From Phoenix dactylifera (lineage: Eukaryota; Streptophyta; Magnoliopsida; Arecales; Arecaceae), in assembly GCF_009389715.1 (NCBI RefSeq), contig NC_052392.1:40281668-40345667 (forward strand): a stretch of DNA of 64,000 bases, read 5' to 3'. Below the pieces are notes generated by a model that searched no databases, was not told the DNA's origin, and worked only from the letters and a program-made list of their open reading frames with translations. The position numbers and the translations under genes are program-made. Shown here one piece after another: positions 11,901-25,448 of the stretch. Each line of letters opens with the position of its first letter. Position 1 is the first letter of the stretch.

Positions 11901-14280
11901 CCTTCGGGAGTCACATGGGACGTGGTTGGAGTCAAGCAGTGGAGCCAAAAAGCTAACAAGGAAATGAAAGCTAAGGGAGAAAGGATAAAGGCCGTGGTAA
12001 ACGAAAGCGGCGCCCGAGCCGGCACTCAAAGACAAAGGCGGTCAAGGCCACCACCCTTCCTTTGAGGGAGGCGTCGAGGGGCCTTGAATCGGATGCGGGC
12101 ATCTCGTGAGAGAGAGAGGGGTTTGGACTTATTTGCCCCTTCACCGGTTCCAGTTCATTCTTTTTTGGCTTGGATAATTGCACTAAATTGGCATATCTAC
12201 TTTATGTCCTTTCTCTTTTTTTTTTTTTTATCTATCTCTCTCTTTATTTTCCTTCCTATGTTTGGCATGGTAGAGAAAAATATCAGAGAGGAACAAAATA
12301 GTGGGAGATAATTTCCCGTGTTTTTATACTGACCGACGAACCTTCTAACTATTATCCATGATAAATATCTTTTTGGTCAAGTATATTAACAGCATGCTGA
12401 TCCACATGTTAGATGACAAATCTTACCTTTCACACATTTTGTATTGAAAACTCTGAAGGCTGAGCTTGCTTGGTCCAAATTATGGCAAGGAACAAAGATA
12501 TGATCACTTTTCACTCAGATGTCCCATTTTTTGGGAAAAGTAAGATTAAGGTCAAGTTACTTTGAAGCAAGCATCTTTGAAATATTGCAAAGCTAGGGTT
12601 TCATTTTGGTTCAACCACTTCATCTCTCAAAGCAACAATCTAAGACTGCTTTGATTTTAGACCCTTTGCCCTTAAGAAATAGCCATAGCTGATATTTCAG
12701 TGTTTTTCTAGACTAAATTCTTTCTACGCACGTATAGACATGCAACATTCGTACATAAATACTTGTCTGTGTGTAAAGCTAACTAACATTTAACAGCATC
12801 ATATCTCAGAAATATTAGTTTTGATTATAATAAAGCTACTTTCAAGGAGGTATGTATGCTAGCATTACAAATTTAGAAGATACATTTTATCTATGAAGAA
12901 TTAAGGTGTCAGTAAGCAAGTATAGAAAACTCAACGAGGTCCACAAATGGGATCTCTTTTTTCCTTTTAGAAATGGTATGGTGTTATAGGCATGTTCATA
13001 GGGCCACCAGAACAATGTTATAAAATTTCAAGGTTGGTGTTGGTTGTCACATATAATCCTATGCTAGTCCATGGTCCATGGGTAGAACATTAGAATGTAA
13101 TAGTAAATGTTTGACCCAAATTAGGCTGAGCCAAATTTGTTTGCGTGTGTATTGGACTTCTAAAGGCTTATTATTTGGATTTATCTGAGTTAGCTTATAA
13201 CCCTCTTCTCAACGAAAAGGCTTTAAATTCAACTTAAAGATGATGGCAAGCCCACCCTAGCTAGCTCTCATAAAAAGGGAAAAAATTAAAAGGTTTAAGA
13301 GTAATATTTTTGAGGCAGGATTAGCACATAATTGATTGTTCAAAGGAACACAAGAGAACGGTATTTGTTTTAGTTATCTTTGCAGCTGCGGAATAATAAA
13401 ACTTTCATGCGAAAGGGTGCATGAGTCTTTCTAACACCTCGCAGCCGTTCCGTGTTCAACACTCCTGCGTGAGGGGAAGTGCCAAAGCGATGCTTTTGCC
13501 TTTATACCCTTCCTTTGTACCGTTGCAAAGAGTTCAAGATATGATGTGGTTTCCAGAAGGCAGAAGAAGTCACAAGTGTTTGGCCCACGCAGTCCTCTTT
13601 TTCTAAGGGGTTTGAAATGGGAGCGACCTTGGAAAGGAACTTCTCTCTCTTTAGGGGGGTATTCCAACTTCCCAAGCATATGACTTTGAAGGCTCTTTGA
13701 ACTCACAGGTTTTCTTTCCTTTTCCATTGGCTTGTATGCTAAAGGACTTGACCTACCATTGGCTTTGCATATTGGATTTGTTGCAATTTCTAGCCTTGTG
13801 TCTCTCTTTGGCGTTAGTGTCAAATAAGTTTAACATCCTATACCAACATCAGCACCTATTTCTTTTAGAAGAATTCTAGATGACTCTATTTAAGCCCTCA
13901 TTGACTGCCCTTGATTTTGTTGAAAATTTAGACACCGGTTCAGACTAGACCAATCCACTATTCTGTTGTTCAAGACTTTAAAAAACCACAACTGAAGTGC
14001 ATTGCGAGCCAAATAAATTCATACAAAATCAACCCTTTCACTCATTTTGAGCAATTATAAGGGTTATGATCATACCCATATCTTTCTCGTGAAAAAGATG
14101 AAAAGCGAGATATAAGCAATCTGATAATCCTTCATAAATTTGTGAATAATCCATGATTGGTCCCATTTTGATGTAAAAATGACTTTAAGAATGCTTATTG
14201 CTATAATTCATGAGAAGCTGCAAACATTTTGATGGTTCTTTTGAGAATTATTGTCAATGAATACTTTGTTGAATCATTGA
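8950..14280. other. Gene-poor AT-rich spacer
   Basis: No convincing gene was found. A 120-codon ORF at 10187-10549 and one of 130 codons at 13431-13823 show no recognisable family and no gene-like context. Homopolymer T runs (around 9259-9275 and 12219-12229) and AT-rich sequence dominate. Decayed transposon sequence is likely but no element boundaries were seen. Confidence 0.5.
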
Positions 14281-14289
14281 TCGGGAAGC

Positions 14290-14460
14290 ACGATCAGAAT
14301 TGATATTGTGGACCATTTTGGGCGCTACGGGTAGAGCAGGACAGGTTTTGCTAGCAAAATCCGCTATATCGTAAAGTTGAATCATACGCCAAATTTTCGG
14401 AGATTATAACTTAGTCATACGGTGCCCAATTAAGATGATTTTTTTTAAAAAAAGGGATAA
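14290..14460 (-). repeat. Unclassified dispersed repeat, copy 1
   Basis: Read on the minus strand, this stretch matches the plus strand at about 58430-58545. It shares CGTATGAC.AAGTTATA, a nearby TTTGGC.TATGA block and GCGGATTTTGCT, in the same order and spacing. The class is not certain. A long-terminal-repeat or other transposon tail would fit, as no protein is encoded. Divergence by eye is substantial, so it is old. Confidence 0.5.
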
Positions 14461-14479
14461 CTTTTTGAAGTCTACAATA

Positions 14480-17400
14480 TAGCGCCATCCTCTTAAAAGG
14501 GACTGCATAGTTAGTGGTTAGGTCCAAATTTTATCATTTGAGCTCCGGAATAGGCTGATCAAATTGTAATTTTTTTAGAAAAGATTTTGATTGAACGTAT
14601 CTTCTACTTCAGAACGAATTAGTCGGAGCGATAGTAGGCAGAGTTGATGTAGGAGTCAAGCTCTACTTCCTATAGAATTTTAGTCTTTTCCTATTTATTT
14701 TTACTAGTCACATCTATTTTTGCAAAACTAGTCCTTCATCTAGAAGAATTTTGCTCTTTTTTTGAGAGAGAGATTCGAGTTGAGCGGGTCAAAATTTTTT
14801 TTTCTTCTTTCCAATCCAATCAACCATTCTCAATAATACAAAGACTACTATTCGTTTACGGCGGCTATTTTCCATGATGTTTTTTTTTTAAATGTAATTT
14901 GCCAAATGGCCCGCATGGATCCAAGAAAAAAAATCAACGAACAACATCACCGGCCGGGGACAAAATGAAGGCTATATACATGGAACGAAAAAAATATGTA
15001 GGAAAGGACAAATTAAAAGATGATCATACATAGGAGGAGGAACCAATAGTGTGGAAGAGGAGAGAGAGAGGTCGTGAGGCGTGTCATGGACTGCTCTTTT
15101 GCTTTCAAGGGCTATTGCGAATGCAAATTGCAAGAAGAGAGGATGTCAGGTTACGAAAGGGAGCAGTGGACGTTAAACAAGTGGTTTGGAAGCATCTCAA
15201 AGGACCACAAAGGCTTGTTATTCTTGTCAAACAAGAGAGAACAAGTGGTAGGGGGATGAATAGAACCCTCCGTCCTCTCCTTGTCTCGTTTGCTTAATTA
15301 GTCTCCTTTCTGATTAATTTCCTTATCCTCATAGCTGCAGGACCATCGAGGGCCACTAGCGTGCCACAACCTATTCAGCTGTCCCTCTCTTAAGTTCTCT
15401 CTCATATTCATGGAGCCATCTCCAGCTGCTTGAAGGATCCAGCTGCTAAATTTTCTCAGACGTGTCCACCCACCTACCATTACTAGCGTGTGCCAAGATT
15501 CATGCAACTCATCCAAACCACGTATCTTAATATATACCAAGGAACGGCAGATCAGATCAGATCAGATCATGGAGGTGTACGTGCAACTGTCAAGATGCAT
15601 ACTTGCTTGAATTTTTGATGGGTTGCCGACATGATTGATCTCTAATTAGAGTTAATGACTGCATCAATTGTGCCCATCGGAAAAGATCATCGCATCAAGT
15701 TATGGTGTGAGGCTTAGTTTATACCATTATAGAACAAAACATGCATCCCATTTGGACCTGAATGGCCTGTGGCAACGCAGCAATGGTGCCGAGATGGTTT
15801 CTGTTTTTTTTTTTTTACTGTGAATTAGTGATGGTTTTTTGATACAACAAATGTGTGAAGTCTCATGTTTTGACATAATTGCGAGCGTATCTCGAACTGG
15901 ATCTAAGCTAGTGGGATCTTATAAGATGAATTGAAGTGAGATGGAGCTGCGAGGATCTAGGTAGAGTAATGGCATCAAACAGGATCCATGTTGTGGAAAA
16001 CGAATCTGACTACTCGTTCAAACATTTAGGATTGCTAAGAAATTCTATGGCTTTTAATTGGTAGTTATGATCTGATTCAGCCATTGAGGCTGGTGGGGTG
16101 CAAAGTCAGGTCATTCACAAGTTAGTGGTCTGTTTAATTTTAATTAGTAATTCATGTCCTAACCTATATCCATTTGGCCTTTGGTATTTCCTTCACCATT
16201 TAGTTCATGTGAGAGGCTATCTCAATAAAAAACACAGGAGATATTTAGTAGTCTGCTGCAGTCTACACTTTGGTGCAAAGTCTGTTGTTAGGGTAATTTA
16301 TTAGAAGAATGTTGTCTTCTTAATACAATATTCTCTACTGTTGTCATGCAGTTATTAATTTTTCTTCCCCTTTATCTATGTCGTATTCTTCGGATCGAGC
16401 CTAGCTATAAGTATCTCCAGGAATCAGTATTATTAGTGAAAGTAAAGGACATTCAGACGTAGATAAGAACTGAGCTAAATGAGAAAGGATTATGACTCTA
16501 CAAGGAAGAAGGTTGTATTTTGGCGTTTGTAGTTGTATTAGTATTTTGTATACTTTCTTCCTAGAAGGGAATCGTGAGAATTCTGTCGATACATTTTTGG
16601 AACCATGGATAATTGCTGGAGTAGGGACAGGGAGACCAGATTAATCTGACGTCGAGATGCTGAAAGCAACTCATTTAGCCGGCAGCTGAGAGGTTTCCAA
16701 GGCTTCAGCTAATCTTCTCCGAGAGTTCCCAACCTGACAGAAAAATGTAGCCTATCCACACATTGCCAGCATTGAGAAGTTTCTTTCTTTCTTTCTTTCT
16801 GTCTTTCTTTCTTCTGCTCTAAAATTTTTAATGAAAACCGGCATTGAGATGTTGAAGGCAGTGGAATAGCAGCAGCTTGAGGCCAAAGCAACAATAGCTT
16901 ACTTTAGCTTACTTTCTTCACTTTCTTAATACGGGGTTCATCTACATCTCAACCCTTGTAGAATTTCTTAGTGGCACATGTCCAGCACATCTTGTGATGT
17001 CCTGGAGCTACTTATCCAGCCAGGGCTTTGACAGACTTGTCTCAAATCTCCTGTTCTCCGCACCAATGAGAATTGCTCGATCCTCCATAATATCCTTGTC
17101 AGATTTTTCCGATCTTCTATCACTCTGAATTACAATTCTGATGATGATGATGATCATGATGGTGGCGGGGTCGTGATCATTGAAATGTGGCCATTAGCTT
17201 GCGAGATCATCGATCCTATAAAAGGCAAAAATACTCTCGCCCTTATAGCCCTTATACAATGTCAATCGATTCTCACTAATCAAAGCTAACCAAGAAGAAA
17301 GAATAAGTTTTTCTCTTGCTAAACTTTTCTAGCAAAGTTGAAACGCAAAGAGCTGATCATGAGGTTCCAATTTTGTGGATGAATGGCTTACTCACTTCTC

Positions 17401-18120
17401 TAAGAGATTTTCTTTTGCTTGACTCTCTAGGTTTATACTTGTGCTCGAGTAATTTGAGTATCAATAAAGACGGTGGGATGTTAGTAAAAGAGCGAATAAA
17501 AATAAACTAGATGCAAATGATAGTAACTTTTTTTTTTTAAAAAAAAATAGGTGCATAAATATCCCTTTCTGTTTACTCGTAACAGAGATGATAACCTTTT
17601 ACTAGCAAGTGAAAATTAGGCACATGTAATGCACATTTAAAAAATAAAAAATAAGATAAATATGATTATAAGAATGAAAATGCATTATTTTTAAATTTTA
17701 AATGTCATGGATACTTGAGTGTTTTGGTGGTTGATTATTGTTATTTAAAATATGAATCATAGGGACAAATAGAATTTGTCTTATAAATGTGGAAATTGTG
17801 TGGCAAGATATTTTAGACTCTTTAAAAATATACCTTCTAGTAACTCTTGTTAATTAAATCTAATGATATTTTTATTCATAATTTAGGTAGGTAGAATATT
17901 TTCAAAATATTCCTCACTCATTTTATAATATATATAGATAACAGCAGCAATTAATAATTTAGTAATAAAAAATCAACAGTTCTTTATTTAAGTCAACGTT
18001 TATAAAACAAGAAAATAGCATCTCTAACTAGGCTTAAAAATTTGAATTCTAAAAAAATATTTGTCTGAAAAGGGTGAGATAAGCAGACAATACAACGGTT
18101 ATAACGGCCGTTATTTGAAA
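14480..18120. other. Spacer before the 18165 gene
   Basis: No gene is supported. It holds a short ATCAG tandem repeat at about 15550-15569 and a (CTTT)n tract at about 16780-16812. A TATA-like motif (CTATAAAAGG) lies at about 17216-17225 with no recognisable coding region after it. Short ORFs at 15049-15297 and 17316-17510 have no known motifs. Confidence 0.45.
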
Positions 18121-18164
18121 CCTCTCTCCTCGACCGGTAATTTCGGGCGCCCGTCTCGTCCTCC

Positions 18165-19584
18165 ATGCTCCTCTCGTCCCCTTCCACGCCACGACCTCCG
18201 CCGCCGGCGCTAGCTCACCGGAGTTCTACCCTCCCCTCCAGGTTCTCTCTCGAGACCCGAGATGGCACCCCAAAGAGCTCTCGCGTGGCAACGATCGAAT
18301 CCGATGCTCGTCACCCAATCCTCTCCCCCGCCCCTCGCGACCAATCTAGGGCTTCGCCGGATCCAGAGTTAGGGCTTCTCTCCCTTCTCTTCGTGATCTC
18401 CTTGGTACCCATTTACCTCTCTTTTCCCTAATATACATCTTTTCGATGACTCCGACAAGAAAAGAGCTAAAAATGTGATTTTCCCCCTTGCTACTGAATA
18501 AAATGCGTGCTTTTTATGACATTGGCTAATGTTATTCGATGATTTTACGGTCAATCTTACTTTGCTCTGTTATATTACGTTCTGAAGATCAACTCGACTC
18601 AACTAAGTTTTAATCCCAAACTAGTTGGGGTCGGCAACATCTCACTATGTTTCTAAAACGCCTCGAGCTAGCTTCTTTACTACAATAACTTAACAAATAG
18701 GAAGCAGTGATTTGGAAAGGGGAAGGAGAAGTTAGACTGATAATTGTTTCATTTGTTATTGCTGAAGCTGTTGATGAACTTGGAATTAGACTGATAATGT
18801 AGATTGTGCGAGCAGTTCAGAATTTGGTGGAAGCTATTTTCTTTACTTAGTGATAGAGTATCAATGCTTAAGCAGCAGAAGTGTAGTCATTTCATTGCAT
18901 GTGTTTCTAATTTATACAATCAATATCGATGGGAAGGAGAGGGTGTGAATATAGCATTTGAAAGCTCAAATATCTGAAAAATCTTTAGCCTTAGAATAAC
19001 TCTCTAGATCACTAAGTCACAAATCCTCATATATCCATGTTGTACAATTAGTTTTTAGTTGTCTCGAACTTCTGTGTATATCTGACAAATTCCTTGCTTG
19101 TTTTCGGCTCTCTGTTCTTACTTAACTTGAATTAGTGAGAAAATTTTCTTGGGAAAAGAATTGTTTACTGTGCAGGCTATGGGTTCATTTTTCTCATTGG
19201 CATTTATTTCTCTTCCAGCCCTGAGTGTAAGAAGGTCTTCTTAGTTTAAATGCCTTTATGTTGATTTATTTTAATATGCTTAATTTTTTGAAATTATCCT
19301 AATAATTCCATGGCCAGGCCTTTAGAAAGTTGGCAGCTTCAGTGGATAAACTGTCCAAAGTAGTATCAGAAGAACTACCTGGAACCTTGTCTTTGTTAAA
19401 GATGTCTGGTTTGGAGATTAGTGATTTTAACTTGCCAATTGAACAACCTAAGGTAAGCTTCTCTACTCAGTCTTTCTTGTCAATACTTCAAAATGTATAT
19501 CTATTTAATCCAGAGAACTTTTTCCTTTCTTCTTCATTATTGAAGGCAAGGAAGATCAGGAAAGCAACATGGAAAGAAAGCTAG
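18165..19584 (+). CDS. Small plant membrane protein, probably plastid-targeted; likely frameshifted 3' end
   Basis: Four exons: 18165-18404, 19176-19226, 19318-19452 and 19546-19584, all GT..AG and in phase, giving 154 aa as read. The N-terminus is rich in Ser, Pro and Arg, like a transit peptide. A hydrophobic segment spans about residues 70-97 (LGLLSLLFVISLAMGSFFSL onward). It is followed by KLAASVDKLSKVVSEELPGT and then SGLEIS, a block I associate with conserved plant DUF948-like plastid membrane proteins. Function is unknown. The last residues of exon 3 and exon 4 look out of frame. One frame over, CAATTGAACAACCTAAG reads QLNNLR and continues openly through exon 4 to a TGA at 19634-19636, giving a basic tail. 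This suggests a one-base insertion (or two-base loss) late in exon 3, or a sequence error. Confidence 0.65.
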
Positions 19585-19639
19585 AACAAATAAATTGAGC
19601 TCTCGTGGGGGAAGAAGTAATCCAATAATAAACTGATCT

Positions 19640-21230
19640 CCATACTAGATTCAAGTGTATTGGAGTTTGCGAATACTCTAGGTCTAAAGCTGAAATTGTG
19701 ATCAGGACACAGTGTCAGTGTAGATTTCAATCTGATTTCACAGATTCCATGAACACATTTTGTATTCTGGAATATGGATTAATATCAGACAGGTTTAATC
19801 TGTAGTTTAAATGACTGGAATACCGATATGTGCTCTGGGCCACTTTTTTCCTAAAAACAGGAAGAAGATAATTTAACCTATTATATTTTGTAAATATACT
19901 TAAAATATCTGGCAAATTTGTGACACATTGTGATATACCATGTATCTATATTATTTCATTTAAATACTGGTAGGAAGAGAAGAAGACTGTTAGTAGTCTA
20001 TGATGGGAAGCATGGTAACATGTGAAGGGTTTCATTGGTTTTGAAAAATATCGGAGGTGCAGAAGTTTGTAAATGCAGCATTAGAAAATGTTTACAACTT
20101 GAAAATAAGGGAATCAAGTATGAGAAATCCATTCTTAAGGTGGCTATGGTAAAGGAAATCTCTGCTATTCTTTTCAGTTGACTCAATTTAAGCTTTTTTG
20201 ACACAAGCATTCGACAACACCATAGCATAGCTGACTTGGTTCAAACCTGATCATGAATTGCACCAGACAAATACTGGTCTTCTTATACTTCAATCTGACA
20301 GCGACATCAATGGGCTTTTGTGATATGGCATCGTAAGAAAATTAATCCAGCAAATGATAACCTCCATTTGCTTACTATTATTTCTTGGACAACTTTTAGT
20401 GATATTTCAAGAAGAACGTGGTTGAAGTAAAACCACATGTTCGATATAGACTCTTGAAGTCAAGCTTATGTCATGTTTCATCTAAGTTTATATTAATGGA
20501 ATTGTTTAATTTGCTTTCGTTCAAGGCTTTGTCTCTACTATTTGTCTTAGGAAAATTATGTGCTAAAAGTTAACATTGTTTTATTGCTGGAGCCTTTAGA
20601 ATTTTTCTTCCTAGTTCTTTTCTTTTGATGGCATATTCTCTTTAACTTGCCTATGATATGGAAAAAAAAACAAGATGAGTACTATCTGGGAATTAAAGTG
20701 TCTCCAAGCAAGCATAAGTTAAATCGAATTTTGAAATTCTTGTAGTAATATTAGATCTAGTCCATAATGGGAAGGCTCAATGAATAAGGATTGATAGAAT
20801 TGACCCCTCATAGTTAGGACCAAGGTTTTAAGATCGGTTTCAGTTTCGGTCCTTTGGGTAGGGTTTCAATTTTGGCAGCTTCAACGGTTTTGGTAGTTAT
20901 GCTTCAAGTCCTTCAGTTTCAGAAAAAAAGCCAATAAAATTTAAGAAATTAAAGAATAATAAAATAAATTAATAAAAGTCTCTGGCTTTTGGAGGACTAA
21001 AGAGGATAGGAATCCATGATTTTCGAGAGATTCTTTTCATGCAATAAATGTGCCGAGAAAAAGGAAGAAAAAATGAGGCATTGGAACTCTATTTCAGAAG
21101 TAAATGAATAAATAGAGTTGAACCATGCAATGGAGTCAAAATGGGAGATTTTAAATTATAATAGTAAGATGTTTGTAACAAGGTGCTGATGAGTCATAAT
21201 TTGGAGAACATTCATGGTGCAAGTATATGT
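19640..21230. other. Intergenic stretch between convergent genes
   Basis: The 3' flanks of the plus-strand membrane protein gene and the minus-strand thioesterase gene meet here. No other coding region was recognised. Decayed repeat-like sequence occurs around 20820-20930. Confidence 0.45.
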
Positions 21231-21231
21231 T

Positions 21232-24200
21232 TCATAGCTTGGCGTACTTCTTGAGAGTCTCTTTATAGCTCTCCATGCTCTCTGATGCTTGTTGATTACA
21301 TATTAGAGTAACTCTTGATGTTGACAGAAGTACTTTTCTCCCTGTGGTTGAAGGATCACTCTTTCGGATCTGCACCTCCCATACCTATCCAAGTTTAATT
21401 GTCATGTTAACATAGAATCATTTAATATAGACTAATCAGCAAAAATAAAATTTTAGGAGTCTGGATAAAAATCAGGCCGATTTGATAATTTTCTTCTTGC
21501 AAAAAATCAAAGTTTTAAATGCCATGGAACAGGATGCTTCGTGTACCGATACTTGAGATGGTGGATGTCCCATCCCGTCCTAGCCCCTTTCCTGACTCAT
21601 CCTGTCTCGACATTTGGGAGGGTGCGCCATATAGACACTAGGTATTTAAATCCTTGCGAACAATCAAATATGATTTCTTTTTCTAAGTTTTACATCTTGT
21701 GGTGATGGAAGCCAAACTCATAACTAAACTAATGCCATGACACTCAAAGAGCTGCAATTCAGTAATGTAGATCTCTTCGCTCATGGAACTGTTGATACTA
21801 ATCTTGTATGTTCTAAATCAATATCCTTCTTGTTAATGACCTTCTAGTTGAGCAAGTTGGAAATACCATGTTCTTTAATGGTATAACATATTCTTGTAGC
21901 AATGCCATCTACCTAAGAAGAACTCAGATGCATAGGATGTGAGTGGAAGACATGAGGAAAGATTAAACCAGAAATTGTCTGGCCATTTTTTTACTATAAG
22001 AATATATGCTTGTGACCTTTTGAGTAAGGTTTTCATGTCGAGAATAAGGTGCTGCATCTTGCATATGAGTTTGCAAATGATATTCTCATTTTGCTGGAAA
22101 TGACATCAAATATATGTAGACATTTGCCTTCACCATTATGAGATGGTCTTGTACCTGAAGGCCAGCTTCATAAGAGCTTCGTGATGGGGTGAAAATTTAG
22201 TGGAGACCACATTAATGTGTTGCTTAAGTTGTTTGGACAGTGCACTGCTCTTCAAATATTTAGATCTCCCTCTTGGTGTTGACCCAAGGTTTTCTGTAAA
22301 CAAGAGCAGGAGGTAAAAACTATTGTAAATTATGTACATTGAGAATGAGATGGTGCTCTCTATTGTAAACAATGTACATTGAGAATGAGTCACCCAATTT
22401 CTTGTTTCTCTTCTAATCTGGCAATTAAAATCCTTGATAAGATATTAAATATACAATTAAATATCTTTTGAGAAGTGGCTAGTGGGAATTCCAAAGTTTG
22501 CATGAGATTTTAACACTAGCTGAGTAAGATGGACATCATCCTTGGCAATATGAAAGCTAGTAATCTGAATATTTTCTTTACAAATGTCATTTAAATTCTA
22601 GGGATGTAGCACCATCTTCTATGTCAACAACTAATGCTATGAAGGAATGGAGAAGATAATGTTAAAGAAGGTGAAAGCTTTTGCAGTCAGTGGAGAGGGC
22701 TTTTAATGGAGGTTGAGGATTTTAATTGGTAAGGTGAAGAAGTTGAATTATGAGATGAACCTGGGAAGGTCATCTGATTCTTTGAAGAAAGTATTTCCTT
22801 ATCAAGAGTCACCAGATCTTCTGATATCCTTTTGATTGAGGCAAAAGAAGACTCGGGCAAAAGAAGACTTTTCTGTGATATTTGAAGTATTACAAGACAT
22901 CATTTGACATAACCCTCGAACCTTACTTTCTTTGCTTGGAGTGGATGCTCGCCCTTAAAAGTTGGTTACTATTTTTTTGGATGAAAGAATGAAATTCCAT
23001 CAAATTATCTGGCAAACGACATAAAGTTTATTATTCTTTCTGGCTTACTGTTGTAGAGAGAATGGGTGCAATGACTAATCTGAAAACACTACCCAAGAGT
23101 GATCTCTCCACATGCTATCTGTTGAGAATACAATAAGTCAGCTAATCTTCTTGTGAGAAGCAATAGTGTTTTCTTATGACATGAGTAAATAGGAAAAGGA
23201 GTCTCTTCATGGAATTGATGGGTATTGTTTTGGTTTTCCTAAGGTTCCATTGTCTTGTAGATTTGTCATGATGGGTCATTTAATTTTTGAAAACTTAGGA
23301 GAAAAGAATTGTTATAAAAGAGCGAGAGGGAGAGATGTTTCATTTGAGACAAAGGCCTATTGGCAGAGAACTTCGTTGAGAGACAAAAACAATGTCATCT
23401 GCTCTTACATCCACACCTAATATAAGCCACATTTGTCAATGTTTTTGGAATGCAGTATTAGTTGCAAACCAAGATGGAAATCGCCAACCTTCTACTTCAT
23501 TATGCCGATTATACTTCCTTGGAAATAGTGCTTCAAGTTCAGGCGTGCGATCTGCCTAGAATTCTTCTGTCATTCATGGTACATGAGGACGAGTTAATTT
23601 TCTCTGCCTGGAAGGCATTTGATTCACAAGATTGTAATGATAAGGAGATTACACTCCTGTTAGTAGAAATTAAACATGTTGATTTTCTGGTTGATAATGT
23701 CACCAATGGATTATTCAACATTCCAAATTCTCGACAGATGAAACTACAAAAAAAGGAAGTACAGGCTTGAATTCTCTGAGGAAAGAAGAAAATCCTGAAC
23801 TAGAATCTAAAATTTAGCATGATAATCACCAGCAAGCCGACCATTAGGAGAAGAGAAGGGATACACCTGAATCGAGTTTTTTTTTTTCTTTTGTCATTTT
23901 CAGAAAGTAAGAGGAGGGTCAAGCAAAGTTGAGATAATGTGAATCCTGATGAACTATGGTCTCTTAGCATGCCTTTACTCTTTCATTTTCCTCTCGCTGG
24001 CTCCAGATAAACATTTCATGAAACTTGTGTGGAACAACAAATAATGATTGTATCTTGCACAAGGTTATTGGGTTTGGTTTGTGCTGGTACGAGGGAAGAC
24101 CGGGTAGAGCATCTCATGTCTTGAGGGTGCCATGGCAACTTCCCATGATGCCATGAGTTCCTGTGATGGCAACTTCCCATGATGCCATGAGTTCCTGTGA

Positions 24201-25448
24201 TGCAGTGAGGTGGGTAGGTGGTGCTGGTGTATGTTGATAGGTATAATTTCCAAGCAACCTGGGTGCATTGGTTTAGTTTGAATGATGGATTCGCAGGTGG
24301 CCTGCTCTGCATCCAATTTGGGTAGTCAGGTTCTACCTTCAATTGAAATGATCTTGTCCTTCTCCAAAATAAAAAGAAATTAAAATTGCAATATGACTGT
24401 TGATGGTCTTTTATTTATTTATTTTTAATTTCTTGAACTATTGGGTAGGAATTTTCTTCCAAGACATGGGCTAGATTTTGTTTTCCTACTTCTTGCTGGG
24501 TAAAATTGTTTCTGACCGACCTATTTGTTTTGGTTCCTTCCTATCCCTGGGTCAGAATTAAGCAGCTGGCTCTCTGGAATTCAAAGGCAGGTGCTCTTTA
24601 GGTGGTGCCTCTATATTGTTTTTTATTCATGAGAAAAGTCTGTCTTCTTTAAGCCAGCTACACGCTATCAGCGTGCCTTGCCCGCCATTGCCATTACCGG
24701 TGCCAGCTCTCAAATATGGATCTTATCCATAGGCCATCTCATGGATGACCCCATGATCCCTTGATCACAGAATTACCCTCTCATACGACTTTCGAATCAG
24801 AGCACAGGTAAGACAGGGAGGACTAATTTTTTTTTCTTTCTTTCTGATAGAAGACAAGGACTACTTGGCCAACTGGATTTGCACTCAATTGCCTTGAAGC
24901 AAAGCAGAGTTTGTTTGTTTGTTTGTTTACCTGGATGGTTTTGCCCAGCTGAATGGGCCTGGCTTCTGCCTCTACTTCTTCGCCTAGCAGAGCTGGCTTG
25001 AGATGGTTGGTGGAGAGCTGAACCCCGGCAACTCTCCGGAATCCCGAGGCCATGTAGGCTCCCAAGCTGGCCAAGGTTTCCGAGACGAGGGCCGACACAC
25101 CTCCGTTTAGCACATCAAAAGGCTGATACAATCAACAAACTCACTCAGGATACTTCGATAATGTACAGAATGAAACCAAAGATGATGAATATTTTTCATA
25201 ACAATACAACCATCAGTGGCAAGGCATAAACTAGCAGGGAAGTGCCAAGTCCAAAACCAGAGAGAACCATCTATCTAGTAGAATTCTACCTGGCAGCATG
25301 TCTTGGTGACCTTGAGCCTTCCGGTCACCTTTTGTGGCGAGACGAGCTCGTACTCGAAACCGAGAGCATGGAGGGTTCGGTCGATGGACGCTGTCATCGC
25401 TGCAGGCGATGGAGATGATATCCCTTCGGGGTCTGGATTTGGAGCCAT
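21232..25448 (-). CDS. Peroxisomal 1,4-dihydroxy-2-naphthoyl-CoA thioesterase-like hotdog protein
   Basis: Expected to hydrolyse DHNA-CoA for phylloquinone synthesis, by similarity to plant DHNAT proteins. Three exons on the minus strand, all phase 0: 25448-25290 ([10 protein letters not shown]...TKTCCQ), 25122-24931 ([19 protein letters not shown]...GKTIQ) and 21384-21232 ([10 protein letters not shown]...LKKYAKL, stop). The total is 167 aa, close to the plant family length of about 155-170. The hotdog core motif is [10 protein letters not shown] (residues 59-68) with the expected acidic residue E68. The His usual in HGG of this superfamily is Asn59 here. The final tripeptide AKL is a PTS1 peroxisomal signal. 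The second intron is long (21385-24930, 3546 bases), so the last exon is easily missed. The gene is convergent with the 18165 gene. Confidence 0.88.
24132..24199. repeat. Tandem duplication, two 34-bp units
   Basis: Two adjacent copies of a 34-base unit beginning ATGGCAACTTCCCATGATGC lie at 24132-24165 and 24166-24199. They lie inside the long thioesterase intron. They appear identical by eye, so the duplication is recent. Confidence 0.85.

Noticed and set aside
13431-13823. 130-codon minus-strand ORF
   Set aside because: Basic, low-information product without a family. Probably chance or repeat-derived.
24823-24930. Reading the thioesterase straight through its exon 2 donor to a stop, as a truncated protein
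   Set aside because: A good GTAAAC donor ends exon 2, and a matching in-phase exon 3 with the expected VWEV start and AKL end exists at 21384-21232.
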